Source: Diploptera punctata (Eukaryota > Arthropoda > Insecta > Blattodea > Blaberidae). From it: a stretch of DNA of 64,000 nt. The position numbers were made by a program, and so were the translations under genes. Every line of letters begins with the position of its first letter. The first letter of the stretch is position 1. Shown here piece by piece: positions 26,001 through 38,375 of the stretch. Under the pieces are notes generated by a model, which had not been told where the DNA came from, searched no databases, and saw only the letters and a program-made list of their open reading frames with translations. The stretch is from NCBI GenBank assembly GCA_030220185.1, contig JASPKZ010007550.1:124001-188000 (forward strand), in the 5' to 3' direction.

Positions 26001-27195
26001 AAAATGGTCACTATCAATTTCACTTCCTCTGTATACTCTAGTATCATTTACAGACTTTTTAAATTTATTATTAATTAGTACATAATCTATTATAGACTTT
26101 GATCCCCTTTGCTGCCCATGTATATTTGTGTATTTTCTTGTGTCTAAAGAAGGAGTTTTGTGATTCTTAAATTATTGAATATGCAAAAATCTATTAGTAG
26201 TTTACCATTATTGTTGCAAGTTGGTTCTCCTTCTGATCCAATGCATTCTCTTATCGGTTGATTTCCGACTCCTTGCATACATCACCGCAATTTTTTTTAT
26301 TTCTTATTATAATCACCATTTTTTATGAGATTTATCTTGTTTATTTACTTTGTCAATGGTTTCTTGTTAAATATCATAAAATTCTGTGGTTTCTGAATCG
26401 TTTCCTTCTACAGGGGCATAAATTCCAATTATATTCAAATTATGTCCTAAAATTTTTTATTCTAACTGGTTACAATTTTTGGGGAAATCCATTGGTAATA
26501 TAAAATGTTGTGTTGCAAATTTTTCCTTATTAAAATTGCGACTCCTGATGATGTCCAGTTTCTCTGCTGGAACTCCAGAATAAATCATTACATATTTTCC
26601 TAATTCTTCTGATCCTTTGTTCTTCTTTTTTGTTTCCGAAATAATGGCAATGTCAATTTTTCTTTTGTCTAACTCTACTTCTAAACTCTTCTTCTTTATG
26701 TGTTATTCCTCTCACATTCCATGTTGCAACTTTGAGATCCTTAATCATTAACCTATTTCTTGCTTTGTCGTCATCAGTGTGATCATTCCAGTCTTTGCTT
26801 AAAGTTTCTTTCGAGTAGTAGGAAGTCCCCTGGGTTGGTTACCAAACCATCCGCAGAGCAAGACTTAGTGGTAGGGCTGCTACCTTATAGCCTCTAGTCA
26901 GGCGTTACATCATCAGCATAAACTAACAGCTTATTGATACCATTGAGTCGTAAGCCTTCCTCATTCTCTAAAGATTTAATGGCATGCTCTAGTACAAAAT
27001 TAAATAGTAGAGGAGATAGTGCATCTCCTTGCTTCAACCCATTCTGGATTACAAAAGTGTCTGAAAACTGTTTGCCTACACGCACCCTACTCTTTGAGCC
27101 ATTTAGACACATTCGTATAAGTCTAACTAACTTTTTAGGAATTCCGAACTCCAGCAGGATACTATATAACTTCTCCCTCTTAATTCAATCAATCT
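23041..27195 (-). mobile_element. RTE-like LINE A, 5'-truncated, itself interrupted
   Basis: Minus-strand coding starts near 27185 with LLEFGIPKKLVRLIRMCLN, then GLKQGDALSPLLFN (RT motif B) and LLVYADDV (motif C) ending at about 26905. It resumes at 23880 with SKTKKLGLEVN-type sequence, FKYLGTIITNRN, KTVILPVILYGCETW, GKPEGKRPVGRP and AAMNLRVR (to 23081). It ends in (GTAA)n at 23041-23060. The gap is filled by the inner LINE. Frameshifts near 23460-23500. Confidence 0.85.
23886..26906 (-). mobile_element. Nearly full-length APE-type LINE nested in LINE A
   Basis: A 9-bp direct repeat ACATCATCA (23877-23885 and 26907-26915) flanks this 3.0-kb insert. On the minus strand, ATWNVRGI near 26720 opens an endonuclease, followed by IDIAIISE-type, IDYVLIN and SEIDSDHFLVESK motifs (to ~25990). 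The RT has YRGITLLPTASKLYANII, CGFRKGRSTID, FIDYEKAYDNV (motif A), GKGVRQGCGLSPLLFN (motif B) and ILYADDQIILS (motif C, near 24590-24625). The C-terminal region has EIWILNKR-type and RRWKDQ-like blocks. The 3' tail is (GAT)n. At least six frameshifts or stops (breaks between 24683, 24991, 25247, 25322, 25714 and beyond) make it inactive. Confidence 0.88.
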
Positions 27196-27247
27196 TTATA
27201 ATAATAATTATAACCTTATTCATCATTATTTTATCTACAGTTGCTAT

Positions 27248-28109
27248 ACTTACTTACTCACTGGCACTATTGAACCCGTAGGTTCATGGCCGCGCGGACA
27301 TAAGCTCTCCATACATCCCTATCCTGAGCTAATGCTTTCCAATCATTCCCTGTATAATCTACTTTCCTCAAATCATAGTTAATGTTGTTCTCCCACCTCA
27401 TTATTGGTCTACCAATTGGGCGTTTTCCTTCTGGCTTTCCTAGAAGAAGTATCCATGCACATCTTTCATTCCCCATACGCGCAACATGTCCTGCCCATCG
27501 TAGTCTACGAGACTTAACTGTTCTCATTATATCTGGCTTCCTATAAAGACCATGTAGTTCATTGTTATGTAGTCTTCTCCATTCACCTGTCTGCTCATCT
27601 CTCTTTGGTCCAAAAATTTTCCTAAGAACTTTATTCTCAAATACTCGTAATCTCCTTTCCTCCCTTAAAGTAAGAGTCCATGTTTCGCACCCATATAATA
27701 TAACTGGTAGAATAATAGTTTTATATATTTTCAGTATAACGTTTTTTGAAAGGAGTTGGCACATCACAAGTCTCTGCAATGCATAATAGCATGCATTTCC
27801 AGAATTGAGCCTATGTTTAATTTCTTTGTGCATCTCATTCCTATTTGTGATTATTGTTCCTAGGTATTTGAATTCAGCAACTTCTTCAAAATTTCCCTCA
27901 TTTTTCATTAGCTGTCCATTTCCATTATATACTGAATTTCTACGTGTGACCATATATTTAGTTTTACTGATATTTACTTCCAGTCCTAATTTCTTAGTTT
28001 TACTCAATAATGTGTGCGTGTTGGCCTTTAGTATCTCCTCGCTATCGGCCAGTAGTAAGGACTACATCATCAGCATAAACTAACAGCTTATTAATACCAT
28101 TCAGTTGTA
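27248..28109 (-). mobile_element. RTE-like LINE B, 5'-truncated
   Basis: Flanked by the 9-bp repeat AGTTGCTAT at 27239-27247 and 28110-28118, a clear target-site duplication. The minus strand begins at LLVYADDVVL and, after one frame change, is open for 246 codons (28007-27267) with EVNISKTKYMVTRRN, EFKYLGTIITNRNEMHKEIK, VILPVILYGCETWTL, KIFGPKRDEQTGEWRRLHN, GKPEGKRPIGRP and AAMNLRVQ. It is the best preserved copy of this C-terminal region in the window. Confidence 0.88.
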
Positions 28110-28899
28110 AGTTGCTATGCCTAAATACATGAAAATTAATGTGCTTTTATGTTTAGTTCAATAAGTTAAAGTAAAAATAATCATAAATTTATATTTTTAG
28201 ATACCCCGTGCTGTTTACCCGGCGTTGTACGGGAATCTACTCATCCCGATCTTCTTGGCATAAACGAGCTGAAAGACGAAAATTAATGTATTTCTTAAGA
28301 TTAGTTGAATAAGTAAAATGACCATTAATTATAAATGTATGTCGTAATTATTTTAAGATTTCCCGTGTTGATTACCCGGTGTTACTCGGGAATCTATTTA
28401 TCTCGATATTCTTGGCATAAATGAGCAAAAGATAAAATTCGTTATTGAGAGTTATCCATAAAAGAATACCCGTCATGTGCTGCTATGATTGCACAGGAAT
28501 CTAAGTTCTTGTCTCGATCTTCTTGGCATCAATGAAAGACAAAAATGGTTATTGTGAGTTATCTGTAAGAAATAAAAATATGCTGTCGCGAACATTTTTG
28601 TAGAACGTTTTGAAATATTCAATGCTGTGTAGGCCTACATTAATTTTGTGTATTTGTTATGATTTAGGCAGTGTAAGCCATTTAAGCGTCCAAAGAGCTA
28701 CTTTTTTCATGTTTTTCACTACAAAGGGCGATTTTTAAGGGTGTAGGAGTTGAGTATCACAACTCTCTTTATAGCCTATGTTCATTCCGGGAATCTCCTG
28801 AACATTTTGCAAAACGCCCCATCACAATCGGATCAACGATATGGCCGCGCATTTAGTACGAACAAACAAACAAACAAACATTAATTTTTATATATTAGA

Positions 28900-29387
28900 T
28901 GACTTATTTTACGAATCTTTATGATGATGATAATGATGGTGGTGGAATATATGTGTGGTTTACTATGGTTTAGAAGTAGAGGACATAATGGCAGGAAATA
29001 TAGTTGATGCGGTTGTTGCAGCTGGTGATTACAAGGAAAGCAGTTATGTTGATGATGATTATGATGAAGCTACTGTGTAATATTTTCCCCTCAGTTACAA
29101 ATATTTATCCGCGTCCGATGTGAGGCAATTAAGACGACGTGTGTGTTGTTGCAGTAGTGAGGGTGAGTGTAAGATGAGGGTGAACTTCGCACCCCAAATT
29201 ACCTCCAGTCATATTCACCCTGTGTTAATTACATCTTGTTCATTGACCCTTACTGAGTGTTCATTGTTATCACCATTACAACTTGGTCTGTGTTATGAGT
29301 AGGCAGTGGATTTTGCAATATTGTATGTTCTTTTCCTTATCCAGACAATACATATACGCATTTCTCATTGTTTAGAAGCTATGTACA
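28900..29387. other. Unassigned sequence with degenerate (GAT)n
   Basis: GATGAT-rich patches at 28920-28945 and 29048-29072. No gene recognised. Confidence 0.5.
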
Positions 29388-29462
29388 GTAAATGCTTCTT
29401 ATTCGCGGGATATGTTCCGCAAATAGGCTGCGAATACAGAAACCGCGAATATGGCATGGTAA
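29388..29462 (+). mobile_element. Possible pogo/Tigger-type element terminus
   Basis: ACAGTAAATGCTTCTTATTC GCGG followed by GATATGTTCCGCAAATAG and GAAACCGCGAATA resembles the terminal region of pogo/Tigger-like elements, where GCGAATA-type motifs recur inverted. No partner inverted repeat found. Weak. Confidence 0.3.
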
Positions 29463-29499
29463 TTTGTATATAATAAAATCAGAAATTCATATATAAAAG

Positions 29500-29765
29500 A
29501 AAAAATGCAGGTACAATATTCAATATTAGATTTTATAAAGAAGAAACAATTAAATTGGTACGGACACATTAGAAGAATGGAAGAAGGAAGACTACCTAAG
29601 ATTATCATGGATTGGGAACCACAGGAAAGGAAAAAGAAGGGTAGACGAACTATTACGTGGATTCAGGGAATCAATGAAGCTAAGAGGGAATGGGAAATAG
29701 AAGAAGATATATGGATGAACAGACAGGAATGGAAAAATATATTGAAACAAATGTGTAGTTAACTG
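29500..29765 (+). mobile_element. LINE 3' end fragment
   Basis: The plus strand is open for 85 codons: LNWYGHIRRMEEGRLPKIIM, then RKKKGRRTITWIQGINEA and RQEWKNILKQ. This is the LINE C-terminal module, clean but short. Confidence 0.82.
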
Positions 29766-29959
29766 TGAACATGGGTACCGGAAAAATGTATATTCATTGT
29801 AAAAGCCGTAATAATAAAAAAAATGTGTATATAGGGGATACGTTCTTTTTTGTATTGTATTGTAAGCCCATGTTTTTCCCTTTACAGAGATTTAGGCGCT
29901 CTCCCACTACAGGGAAGAATTTGAACCATACTAATTTAGTTACACTTGTTTTCGTGTAG

Positions 29960-30255
29960 ATGTAATTTTTGAGTGGTCCGTGGTCAGCGCACCACCTCAC
30001 ACTGACATCTAGGAAACCAAGGTAGTACTAGGACGGGAAAATTCGGTAAATTTTGCTTAGAGGCCTTTTCATTCAGGCTTAAGGATTTTTACGAGCCTGA
30101 AAATCTTCGGACTCGGGACCCACGGCTTAATAAAGTCCCTCCCGGAGGACTTTCTCCTTGGATTTTTCCGTCCTAAAAAACCCATCGACCGGGTTTGAAC
30201 CCGCGACCCTCGGGCCCAGAGGCAAGGAGCATAGCCACTAGTCCACCGCGGCCGA
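29960..30255 (-). mobile_element. tRNA-derived SINE, family B, copy 1
   Basis: The head is at the right: the minus strand starts GGCCGCGGTGGACTAGTGG and has B box GGGTTCAAACCCG. The body has TCCTCCGGGAGGGACTTTA and TTCAGGCTCGTAAAA. The 3' part reads TAAGCAAAATTTACCG. Confidence 0.85.
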
Positions 30256-30329
30256 TGGAATACGTTATAAGGTTACAAAATAGAATAAAAATTATCAAAA
30301 TTAAATCAATTAATTTGATATTTTGAACA

Positions 30330-30560
30330 ATTTCTATTAATTATTCTGTTATCACTGCTATATCTATACCTCTATCTTTTAATTCTCTTTCCAGTTCGGT
30401 TTATTTATGATGTATTCATCTGACATTCCATGTTGTTACTTTAATTTGGTCTTGAATTCCAAAACGTTTATCCTTATCCTTCGCGTTTGTCGTTATCCGT
30501 TGAACAGTCCGGCTATCACTTTGGAGCTTCTAAGTATGTTAAAGTGTCCCCTGAGTACGC
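30330..30560 (-). mobile_element. LINE endonuclease N-terminal fragment
   Basis: The minus strand translates to IKVTTWNVR, then TELERELKDRGIDIAVITE, the first blocks of an APE-type endonuclease (compare ATWNVRGI in the LINE at 23886-26906). Only the N-terminus remains. Confidence 0.62.
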
Positions 30561-30574
30561 TACTAACTAAAAGT

Positions 30575-30790
30575 AGAGGAATTAAACACAACAATAGTGA
30601 AATACAGAACCAACTGGAAAGAACACTTGGCAAGGATGACTGAGAATAGAATACCAAAAGCAGCATACAGCTACTCACCACGAGGAAGAAGTTTGGGAAG
30701 ACAAAGGAAAAGATGAAAACAGCAGCAATTTGGAGCCGGAACAGGCTAGTAAATAAGCCTAAACCGTGAAGAACTAGAAGAAGAATATTA
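30575..30790 (+). mobile_element. LINE 3' end fragment
   Basis: The plus strand encodes VKYRTNWKEHLARMTENRIP and YSPRGRSLGRQRKR, then an EQASK-like tail with GGAGCCGGAACAGG and (GAA)n. It lies head to head with the endonuclease fragment, with which it shares no frame. Confidence 0.75.
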
Positions 30791-31847
30791 ATTATTACTG
30801 TCAGTTTCAGGCAAGGACTTAATTTTTTTTTCTGTTTTGCCGCTTTTAAAATATTTTTGAATTAAGATTGATATTCAGCTGAGAATTCTGCAATAGAATT
30901 TCTTATTTGTCTACGGATTTCTTGATTCATTAATATCGAAACAGCATGATATAGATGCAAACGACTCGCCAACGCGTAAACGCGTCAAATATTTTTTATT
31001 TTTACTATAAGCGGCAACACTACTTTATTCCGCTTCGAAACTATTTTTTTTTTCCTTTACTCGATAGGGCCTATTATAAATTGGCAACAAAGCAGAAGAG
31101 ACACGTGTTATTCAATCAAAATTATTGTAACGAATGACAAGTTGAAACAATAAAACGCCAATCGTGGCGAGGGCGGCATTTATCAACGGACAGAGCGGCA
31201 CGTGAAATACTGCGGCGGTGGCTTTAACAACGAACTGTAGGCTTGGTGACAATAAGGTTTGTTTTTCTTTGATATTAATTTGTCCATTTGGTTTGAATCA
31301 CTCTTTGTAAAAGCCCCTTGGCACGTGCCTGCAGTAAAAAAGTTGCCAATGCATTAATAAATGATATTAATCTACTCGAACCAGCGCAAGTCCTGTAGCT
31401 CTGCGCCAAGGTTTCTTGCTTTAACCTCTCGACTACGGCGCGGCATGAAATAAACTACAATTTATTATAGAAACCGTATTTTTATTTAGTTTTCAAAACG
31501 TAATACGAAGTACTGTAGAATGTGTACAGAAAGTAGTAACTGTACTCTTTTTTCTGTAGCGAAAACGCCAACAATTTTATCCTTCCATTTACGTCCGGAT
31601 TCTATATTCTAATTTTGAGTTCTCTTCCAATAAAGAAAAAAATATATAAATTACTTCCGTGAGATATATGTGGGACATGAAATGAAGTTCAAATCTATAT
31701 ATGTTCAGGAAGTGATTTGACCAATCTGAAACTATTTTATCTTTTTTCCTCTTCTAACTAGTTCAGACTTTATAGATTTGTGGCTATCATTTGTCGAGAT
31801 CAGTATTTAATGATAAGAAATTACATTTTCTGTGATAATCTATCTCT
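30791..31847. other. Unassigned sequence, with a possible tRNA-like relic
   Basis: No gene. The minus strand of about 31375-31450 has CGTAGTCGAGAGGTTAAAG and GGTTCGAGTAG spaced like Pol III A and B boxes, a possible SINE head that is too degenerate to assign. Confidence 0.35.
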
Positions 31848-32268
31848 CACTCTCTCTTAGTTTAACCTCCTCTTTCGTAGGGCCTATCATTACATGCCCC
31901 ACGTCACCCGAGTCTTAAAGGGACATGACCTGTCGGGAGAGGATTTTCAACTCTGGACCTCTCTGGATGAGTGTTCACAACCTGAATCGCCACCTCCGAA
32001 ACAACATGAACATTTAAGACAAAACACATACATCATTCATTCATTCATTCATTTATACTAAATAAAGCGAACATGATACTGATGATTGTGAGGACCATAT
32101 GATGTCCAGGGACCATTTGGATCTTAAAGATTACCGACATTTGTCTTAGGATCCTAGAGTTGAGAAAAAAAAATCTGAAAAAATCTCACCAAGGAAACAT
32201 GTCCCGACCAAGAGTCGAACCCGTTGCAAATGAGGCGACAATGCTACCCCAAGATCACAGCGGAGGGC
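31848..32268 (-). mobile_element. tRNA-derived SINE, family D, copy 2
   Basis: The most complete copy of this ~400-bp family. The distal end at the left is TTAGTTTAACCTCCTC, then GACCTGTCGGGAGAGG, an (ATTC)n at 32030-32055 and AAGATTACCGACATTTG. The head complement is at the right (GAGTCGAACCCG, GATCACAGCGGAGGG). Confidence 0.8.
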
Positions 32269-33250
32269 TTTTGGATAATATAGATACTATATTGGTACTT
32301 ACTGGTTAAAATCAAATCTGTTGTTCTTATTTTTTTTTTTGTTGAACAAGTGCGACAACCTTTAGAGTTTATTTATAATTTACTTTTGATTAATTATTTT
32401 TATCATTATCATGAATAACCTTGAGTGTGATTCCTTTACAAATACGCCAAATCGTATAACAGTTTTATGACTTGTATTACAAATTTAAATGCATTAATTT
32501 ATATCCCTTGAAATCTCTAATTGGCTTTTATTTTCAAGTTGGTGCCTTAGTACCATGTTTTGCCTTTCTCATATGTCCAGAGCGAATTAAATATGCTAAT
32601 TGTTAATTTAATTAAGCAAGATGCGAATAGCTTCATCAAAGACTTATTTTCCCAGAAACAAGAGTATGAATGGTTTAAAATATAAAGCCGAGGTTATCAA
32701 CTGCGGTTAAAATTACTGCTTACTGTATTTTAGTAAGATATATGGTTCTCTGGTAAATGAATGAAAATCTAAGTCATTTTCTATTCTAAAAATAAATATA
32801 AATAATATTAACAAAATATTTATTATGATTAAACATTATTTTTTAGGAAAAGTAGGTCCATATTTTACCACAAAAAAATAGGAATAGCATAATGCAACTG
32901 TAAAAACACAATAACTTGACTCTGATATTAGAGATATATTGTCGAGCAAAATGTAGCGTGCAGATAATAATTTATGTGTATCAGATTCGCAGTTAATGTC
33001 AGAAAATATTATCACATTTCTCCATATTTCCACGAATTGTATGTGGCTACATTTTAAAGACAGAAGAAAATTACACGTGTGGTTCTCTTATTTAAGATTC
33101 TACGTACCTCGATTCCCAATTATTTAGCATCTTGTTTCCAGTATCTATCCTCCAACCGTAATTTAAATACACGATTTCAATACAATCTCTTGCTTAATAT
33201 ACCGCAAGATAGGACCTCCCATCACTCCACGTCTTGGCTTGATCATTACC
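32269..33250. other. Unassigned AT-rich sequence
   Basis: No gene or shared repeat seen. Confidence 0.5.
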
Positions 33251-33545
33251 TCGTGTAAAGTACATATATTAATACGAGTTTCTCATATTTATATTATTAT
33301 AATATTTATATTATTATGTTTATCGTATAAAATGTTGTTTGTATATAAAACTCTACATTGCAAACTTTTAATATATCTTTAACTCTTTATAGGCCAAATT
33401 AGTATAGTCTATAGTATATATAATCTATACTGTAAACATGCATTTGTAATTTGTGCTGATGAGTGGAAGCGAAGGCCTTATGGCCTTAACTCTGCCAGAA
33501 TAAATAAAAAATTATTGTTATTATTATTATCATCATCATCATCAT
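33251..33545 (+). mobile_element. Non-LTR 3' UTR-type end with trinucleotide tail
   Basis: AT-rich body, then GAGTGGAAGCGAAGGCCTTA and TTAACTCTGCCAG, AATAAA, and (ATT)n/(ATC)n. Same module as 22541-22800. Confidence 0.62.
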
Positions 33546-33599
33546 CAACGATAACGATTTGGAAAAGGGAAAAATAAATAGTAGTATTATAAGATTAAA

Positions 33600-33890
33600 G
33601 ATGAAAGTGCAAAATTTCCTAGTAGAAAGTATCGGAACAACACAATTAAGATGATTTGGACATAGAAATGGATAATGGAAGACAGATTACTGAACAAAAT
33701 TATGATTGGAATCCGCTAGGAAGAAGACCAAATATATCATGGATACTAGTAGTAGTTAAAACAACAGAATAAAGAGGCTTGGAGGAAGTGTCGTAGAAAA
33801 TTAGAAAATAAAAATGGAAATTGGCTGTAGAATCTTGAAATTGATACACGGAATGTCAAAAATTTTGTAAAACCGGAGAATAAGTAAATA
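33600..33890 (+). mobile_element. LINE 3' end fragment, heavily decayed
   Basis: Plus-strand pieces resemble TTQLRWFGH, a W-P-GRRP block (near 33712) and a KRLGG tail, but with many stops. Same C-terminal module as other LINE ends, older. Confidence 0.55.
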
Positions 33891-33996
33891 TATTCTTGTT
33901 AACCTTTCAATTATTTTAAATACAACTGCAAGAACATTAATAATGAACATGAATAGAACATAGAAAAACTATTAAGTTACTTCTATGTAAGATAGT

Positions 33997-34362
33997 CGGC
34001 CGCGGTAGTTATGTTCCTTACCTCTGATTTCGAGGGTTTAAACCCGGTCGAAGTCGAAGAATTTTCTAGGATTGAAAAATCCAAGGAGTAAGTCCTCCGG
34101 AGGGACTTTAAGCCGTGGACCCCAAGTCTGAAGATTTTTTTTAGCCTCGTAAAATAACCTTATGCCTGAATAAAGAGGCTTCTAAGCAAAATTTACCGAC
34201 GTTCATCCTACTAATAATTCAGACTTAGTTGCCTGCTAGATGTCTCATTGGGTCGGTATGTTGGCAGCAAATTATTCATGACAATAGGGAAATAACCGTA
34301 AATAAATGAACTTTGTCTAACAAAGGAGAGGCTAAGGCACAACATTATGCTGTTACACCATT
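33997..34362 (+). mobile_element. tRNA-derived SINE, family B, copy 2
   Basis: Head CGGCCGCGGTAGTTATG, B-box GGTTTAAACCCGG, body TCCTCCGGAGGGACTTTA, then AGATGTCTCATTGGG and AAAGGAGAGGCTAAGGC. It ends exactly where the GATA-type satellite begins, suggesting the satellite arose from a SINE 3' tail. Confidence 0.85.
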
Positions 34363-34363
34363 G

Positions 34364-36150
<1,787 letters not shown>

Positions 36151-36249
36151 AAATATATAGACTATATAAGTTAATTTATTCACAAGTCCATAATTTCCTT
36201 TCGCGAAAAGAATTTTATTTTTATTGATTTTCGAGAATATCACTATTAA

Positions 36250-36362
36250 TTCTCTCTCTTTTTAGTTTAACCTCTCCCTTTATAGAGTATTTTAACAGTC
36301 CCATGTTTTCCAGCCCTTATAGGGACAAGGCTTTTCGGGAGAGAGTTTAAACCCTAGATCAC
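36250..36362 (-). mobile_element. SINE-D fragment (distal end)
   Basis: CTCTCTCTTTTTAGTTTAAC, then GGGACAAGGCTTTTCGGGAG, matches the left end of the copy at 31848. Truncated by SINE-A at 36377. Confidence 0.6.
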
Positions 36363-36376
36363 ATAGGCCTACATAG

Positions 36377-36822
36377 TCCACCGCTGTGGTCTCGAGGTAG
36401 TGTGCTGCCTTGTCACGCAGCGGGCCCGGGTTCGATTCCCGGTCGGGAAGGCTCCTGAGTGAGGTTTTTTCGAGGTTTTTCCTTACCTGTAAAACAAATG
36501 TCAGGAAGCTTAGGGCTCAACGGTCCCCGAAAATCATGCGGCCATCATCATCATCCTTATCATTATCATCATCATCCTTATCATTATCATCATCATCCTT
36601 ATCATTATCATCATCATCATCCTTAACATTATCATCATCATCATCCTTAACATTATCATCATCATCATCATCCTTAACATTATCATCATCATCCTTCACC
36701 GGTGTGGAAAGCAACGGGAAGCTACCACACCTATGTATAATTCCCTAGTAAAGCTGCAAATCGTTTAAAATGCTATGATTGCAGTGAAAGACCTGCCCTT
36801 GGGCAGAATTACTACGGATGGA
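36377..36822 (+). mobile_element. tRNA-derived SINE, family A, copy 2
   Basis: Head TCCACCGCTGTGGTCTCGAG, B box GGTTCGATTCCCGG, internal array of (ATCATC)(CTTATC/CTTAACATT) units expanded to about 150 bp (36545-36695), tail ACTACGGATGGAT. Longest internal array of the three copies. Asp/Ser open frames on either strand are artefacts. Confidence 0.88.
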
Positions 36823-37434
36823 TCACATACATACTTTTTTTTTACCTTACGAGTAAATGGAGGATATCCCCGTATGAGAAACATCACTATTCAAGTACGT
36901 AGCATAAAATAGTAAAAACTGCTTAGCAACTGTTCGGAAAGAGGCTCCATGTAGGCCTATCTGTGACGCAAGTCACAGTGAGTACTCACACGGAATCAAG
37001 TAAGTTGCCAGATCTACATTAAATTAAAACATTTACTCCGTTTCTGCGTGCAGTTGGATTTTTTATTATTTGACCGTCTCTAAACTAAACGTTGCTAAAC
37101 ATGACTAATGCATTCTAACCAAATAGGAGAACAATGGTAATATTTGTCTATTGCATTCAAAATTAACTCTTTTGTTTTTCATTATAAATATAGCACGCAA
37201 CCTAAAATATTTATTTCGGGAATTTCAACGTTCTAGGTAATTTCTAAGCCTCCCTAATTACGTCCGATTTAAAAAGCTGTGCTCCTTAAATGTCCCTTAA
37301 TGTATTTATTTTAAATGCTTGAAAACTTCAGAAGTGATTTATCCACATTTTTATCTTCGCTGCGTTACTGCACATTCAAAAACAAATAGCAACTAAATGT
37401 TTAAATAAAGGTATTTCACAACATTTGATTATGA
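36823..37434. other. Unassigned sequence
   Basis: No gene or repeat recognised. Confidence 0.5.
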
Positions 37435-38375
37435 CTAGACAAAGTTTATATGTAAATAATAAAATTGTAACAGACATGGGTTTTAAATTAAAACAACAAA
37501 AAAGGTAATAATAAATCGTGGTGTCAGACAAAGGTGTCCTTTATCACCTTCTCTTTTTAATTTACATTTAGACGAAGATATGTTAAAGTGGCAGATTACT
37601 TTAAATAAACTATTTAAAATAAATAATAAACTGTTGGATATAATATTATTTGTCGATGATCAAGTAGTGATTTCCAGTTCAGAAGATCTACAAAGAGCTA
37701 TGTTTAATTTGGAAAACATAAGTGCCAATTACAATTTAAAAATTTCAAAGAATAAAACTAAAATTTTAGCACTTAAAGGACATCATACCTTAAGAGCAAA
37801 AATAGTAATTGATAATAACATTTTAGAGCAAGTGAACAGTTTAAATATCTAGGTTTCAATTTATCACATGTTAAAATTGAAGATATTAATGACAAAATAA
37901 ATAAATTTAATCTAATGTGTGGCACTATTAAAAGAATCATTAAAAACACAAGAAAATAAACAAAAATGAAATTTTATAAAGTAATGGCTGATCCCGTATT
38001 CATGTATGGATCAGAATGTTGAACGATCTCTAAAAGACAAGAACAAAGATTGGAAGCAGCTGAGATGAGATTTTTTAATAAATACAGCAGGATATACTTT
38101 TCTGGATAAAAGGAAATGAAAATATAAGAAAGGAACTAAATATTTTCAAGCTTACAGACCGAATAATTAAATATAGGAATGCCTGGAAAGAATATATTGA
38201 TAGAATTCCAGAAGAAATATTCCTAAAATTATTGCTAAATTAAAAACTGCACGGAAGGAGAAATGTTGGACGTCCACACAGAAGATGGTCTGAACAATTT
38301 TAACAATTCTAGCTTTTATGGAACCGGAACGAGCCAACAGGCTTAATCCCTGGATGATGATGAAGTTTAAAGGTA
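37435..38375 (+). mobile_element. LINE fragment with RT motifs B and C
   Basis: The plus strand encodes RGVRQRCPLSPSLFNLHLDE (motif B) near 37520-37570, then ILFVDDQVVISSSEDLQR (motif C, FVDD) within an open frame 37580-37852, and NYNLKISKNKTKILALKGH. After frameshifts, VMADPVFMYGSECW (near 37985) and a GRPHRRW block (near 38265) follow. The end is GGAACCGGAACGAGCCAACA and (GAT)n. 5'-truncated. Confidence 0.85.

Larger units (their letters stand above)
23016..28899 (-). mobile_element. Helitron-like element 3, split by nested LINEs
   Basis: The right piece (about 28111-28899) and a 24-bp left piece (23016-23039) are the two ends of one minus-strand Helitron. Its 5' end at 28899 is A|TCTAATATATAAAAATT and its 3' end at 23016 is TTAACTAG|T. 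Copies 1 and 2 show that GCGCTG and CTATGCC should be adjacent. About 5.07 kb of LINE sequence now separates them. The right piece retains the CCCGGCGTT-type internal units. Confidence 0.75.

Noticed and set aside
27562..28083. Plus-strand open frames of 74-92 codons
   Set aside because: They are antisense shadows of the RTE-like LINE coding region on the minus strand.
36410..36748. Ser-rich (plus) and Asp-rich (minus) open frames
   Set aside because: They translate the internal microsatellite of SINE-A.
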